A stretch of 64,000 nucleotides of DNA. It comes from Candidatus Zhuqueibacterota bacterium (GTDB lineage: Bacteria > Zhuqueibacterota > Zhuqueibacteria > Oceanimicrobiales > Oceanimicrobiaceae). Under the pieces are notes generated by a model. It did no database searches, was not told where the DNA came from, and worked only from the letters and a program-made list of their open reading frames with translations. The first letter of the stretch is position 1; the number at the start of each line of letters is the position of its first letter. Shown one piece after another: positions 62,935 through 64,000 of the stretch. The position numbers and the translations under genes are program-made. The stretch spans positions 141,021 through 205,020 of the forward strand of contig JAJDAF010000008.1 of the NCBI GenBank assembly GCA_029261995.1, read 5' to 3'.

Positions 62935-64000
62935 ATGCAGAACCTGTTCAGAATCTCATCCACTGCTTTGACCGGGGCAACCCTGGCAACTTTGTTGGTA
63001 CTCGGGGCATGCAGTAAATTCAAAGACCTGAACCCAGTTGATCCACCCGGGCTGGGTGTGCACCCCGCAGGCTGGGTGGTTCCGGACTCGGCCACCTTTC
63101 ATGGCAAGCACATCAAGGATTCCGGCTGGAATCTTGCGGCCTGCCAAGAGTGCCATGGCATCGACTACAAAGGCGGCATCGCAGACAAATCGTGCCTCAC
63201 TTGCCACCCCGGAACTCCGGAGGCCTGTGTCGTCTGTCACGGCGGTACAGACAATTCGACAGGGGCTCCACCAGAGGATTTGCAGGGGTTGACCGACAGA
63301 CAGGAACGTGGTGTCGGTGCGCATACTGTGCATATGGAGGGAAATATTTTCACACTCGGTGTCGCTTGTGAAACCTGTCATCGGGTTCCAGCGGACTTTG
63401 GTGCACCCGGCCACATTGACTCGAGCGAATATGCTGAAGTCACTTTCGGCGGCTTAGCCCTTGCGGACGGCGCCTCCCCGCAGTGGGATGGCCAGACTTG
63501 TCAGAATACCTACTGCCACGGAAGTTTTGAGGATGGTACCGCCTCAAATGCTCCGATGTGGACACAACTAGACGGCAGCCAGGCTGCGTGCGGTACCTGC
63601 CACGGGATACCTCCTGGCGGTAATCATCCGGCGCAGACGCAGTGCAGCACTTGCCACAGCGCAGTCATCGACGCGAATTTCCAGATCATCGACAAAACGT
63701 TGCACATTAATGGTGTGACAGATGTCGATGCGGCCGCCAGCCACCCCGCTGGCTGGCTCGATCCGGGTTCGCCGAATTTTCACGGGTTATTCATTCGAAA
63801 CAGCAGCTGGGATCTTGAACAATGCCAGCAATGTCATGGCGCTGATTATGACGGAGGCGACGTCGGCGTGACCTGTCTGAGTTGCCACCCGCAAACTCCT
63901 GAGGGCTGTGTTGTTTGTCATGGCGGTGTTGATAGCCAGACCGGTGCACCTCCTGAGGACATCGATGGCAACGAAACACCCGATGCCGTGGGCGTGGGCG
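62935..64000 (+). CDS. Multihaem c-type cytochrome lipoprotein (3' end outside the window)
   Basis: Starts at ATG 62935 and is still open at the edge, so more than 355 residues. A lipoprotein signal ends in LVLGACS (Cys at residue 26). Visible haem motifs are nine CXXCH (CQECH, CLTCH, CVVCH, CETCH, CGTCH, CSTCH, CQQCH, CLSCH, CVVCH) and one CX4CH (CQNTYCH), the CxxxxCH/CxxCH mix known from Geobacter outer-membrane cytochromes. A ~73-residue block with HPAGW, CHG-DY-GG and GAPPED occurs twice (about residues 42-115 and 263-336), showing internal duplication. It probably carries electrons at the outer membrane. Divergent from the T2SS, which in other bacteria exports such proteins. Confidence 0.9.
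   Translation, partial: MQNLFRISSTALTGATLATLLVLGACSKFKDLNPVDPPGLGVHPAGWVVPDSATFHGKHIKDSGWNLAACQECHGIDYKGGIADKSCLTCHPGTPEACVVCHGGTDNSTGAPPEDLQGLTDRQERGVGAHTVHMEGNIFTLGVACETCHRVPADFGAPGHIDSSEYAEVTFGGLALADGASPQWDGQTCQNTYCHGSFEDGTASNAPMWTQLDGSQAACGTCHGIPPGGNHPAQTQCSTCHSAVIDANFQIIDKTLHINGVTDVDAAASHPAGWLDPGSPNFHGLFIRNSSWDLEQCQQCHGADYDGGDVGVTCLSCHPQTPEGCVVCHGGVDSQTGAPPEDIDGNETPDAVGVG

Noticed and set aside
1..64000. CRISPR arrays, insertion sequences, rRNA/tRNA genes, phage modules
   Set aside because: No regularly spaced direct repeats, transposase-like proteins or structural RNA genes were recognised on either strand.

Overview
The window is 64 kb from a bacterial chromosome or metagenome contig. 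It most likely comes from the FCB assemblage, in a lineage such as KSB1, Calditrichota or Zixibacteria. This placement is inferred from protein style, not from a marker gene. The supporting traits are: C-terminal type IX secretion (T9SS) sorting tails with a PNPF-type motif on two secreted proteins; a gingipain-like C25 peptidase; a short Bacteroidota-style primary sigma factor without region 1.1; an FtsX/MacB-type permease without an ATPase partner; multihaem cytochromes; and AgmX/PglI-type proteins. No rRNA, tRNA, CRISPR array or insertion sequence was seen. TGA, TAA and TAG are all used as ordinary stops.

Layout. 0-2 kb: the 3' part of a seven-haem cytochrome c/TPR protein, whose gene starts left of the window. 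2-10.6 kb: a YwaF-like membrane protein, an AlkB alkane hydroxylase, an acyl-activating enzyme, a small zinc ribbon protein, an S41 protease, a hotdog thioesterase and a DUF885 lipoprotein. 10.6-14 kb: a minus-strand RNA-biology cluster (49-residue basic protein, sigma-70, RRM, KH, RRM), flanked by two copies of a ~118 bp structured repeat. 14-18 kb: a MacB-like permease and a beta-lactamase-fold hydrolase.

18-31 kb is the accessory region. It holds a C25 peptidase with a T9SS tail, then a ribosomally made, modified peptide (RiPP) locus: an HPr-kinase-like protein interrupted by an in-frame TGA, a PqqD-type recognition protein, a radical SAM/SPASM enzyme, a LamG protein with a T9SS tail, a 52-residue Cys-containing precursor that starts with TTG (27016-27174), an ER-type signal peptidase and a family-5 nucleotidyltransferase. 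A convergent ABC exporter pair follows. The precursor and its set of partners are the best candidate here for an undescribed system.

31-42 kb: a plus-strand operon of two large TPR proteins, a small exported protein, one TolQ/ExbB protein, two ExbD/TolR proteins and one TonB-like AgmX/PglI protein. It looks like a proton-driven envelope machine related to the myxobacterial Agl/Glt gliding apparatus, and it ends at a clear terminator. 42.4-43.3 kb: a membrane cytochrome b. 43.4-50.4 kb: a 2308-residue secreted mosaic protein.

51-62.5 kb: a complete minus-strand type II secretion operon (gspE-F-O-G-H-I-J-K-L-M-C-D). Divergent from it is a lipoprotein cytochrome with at least ten haem sites, cut by the right edge. 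Cytochromes at both ends, a membrane cytochrome b and a T2SS suggest respiration reaching the outer surface; that last step is inference.
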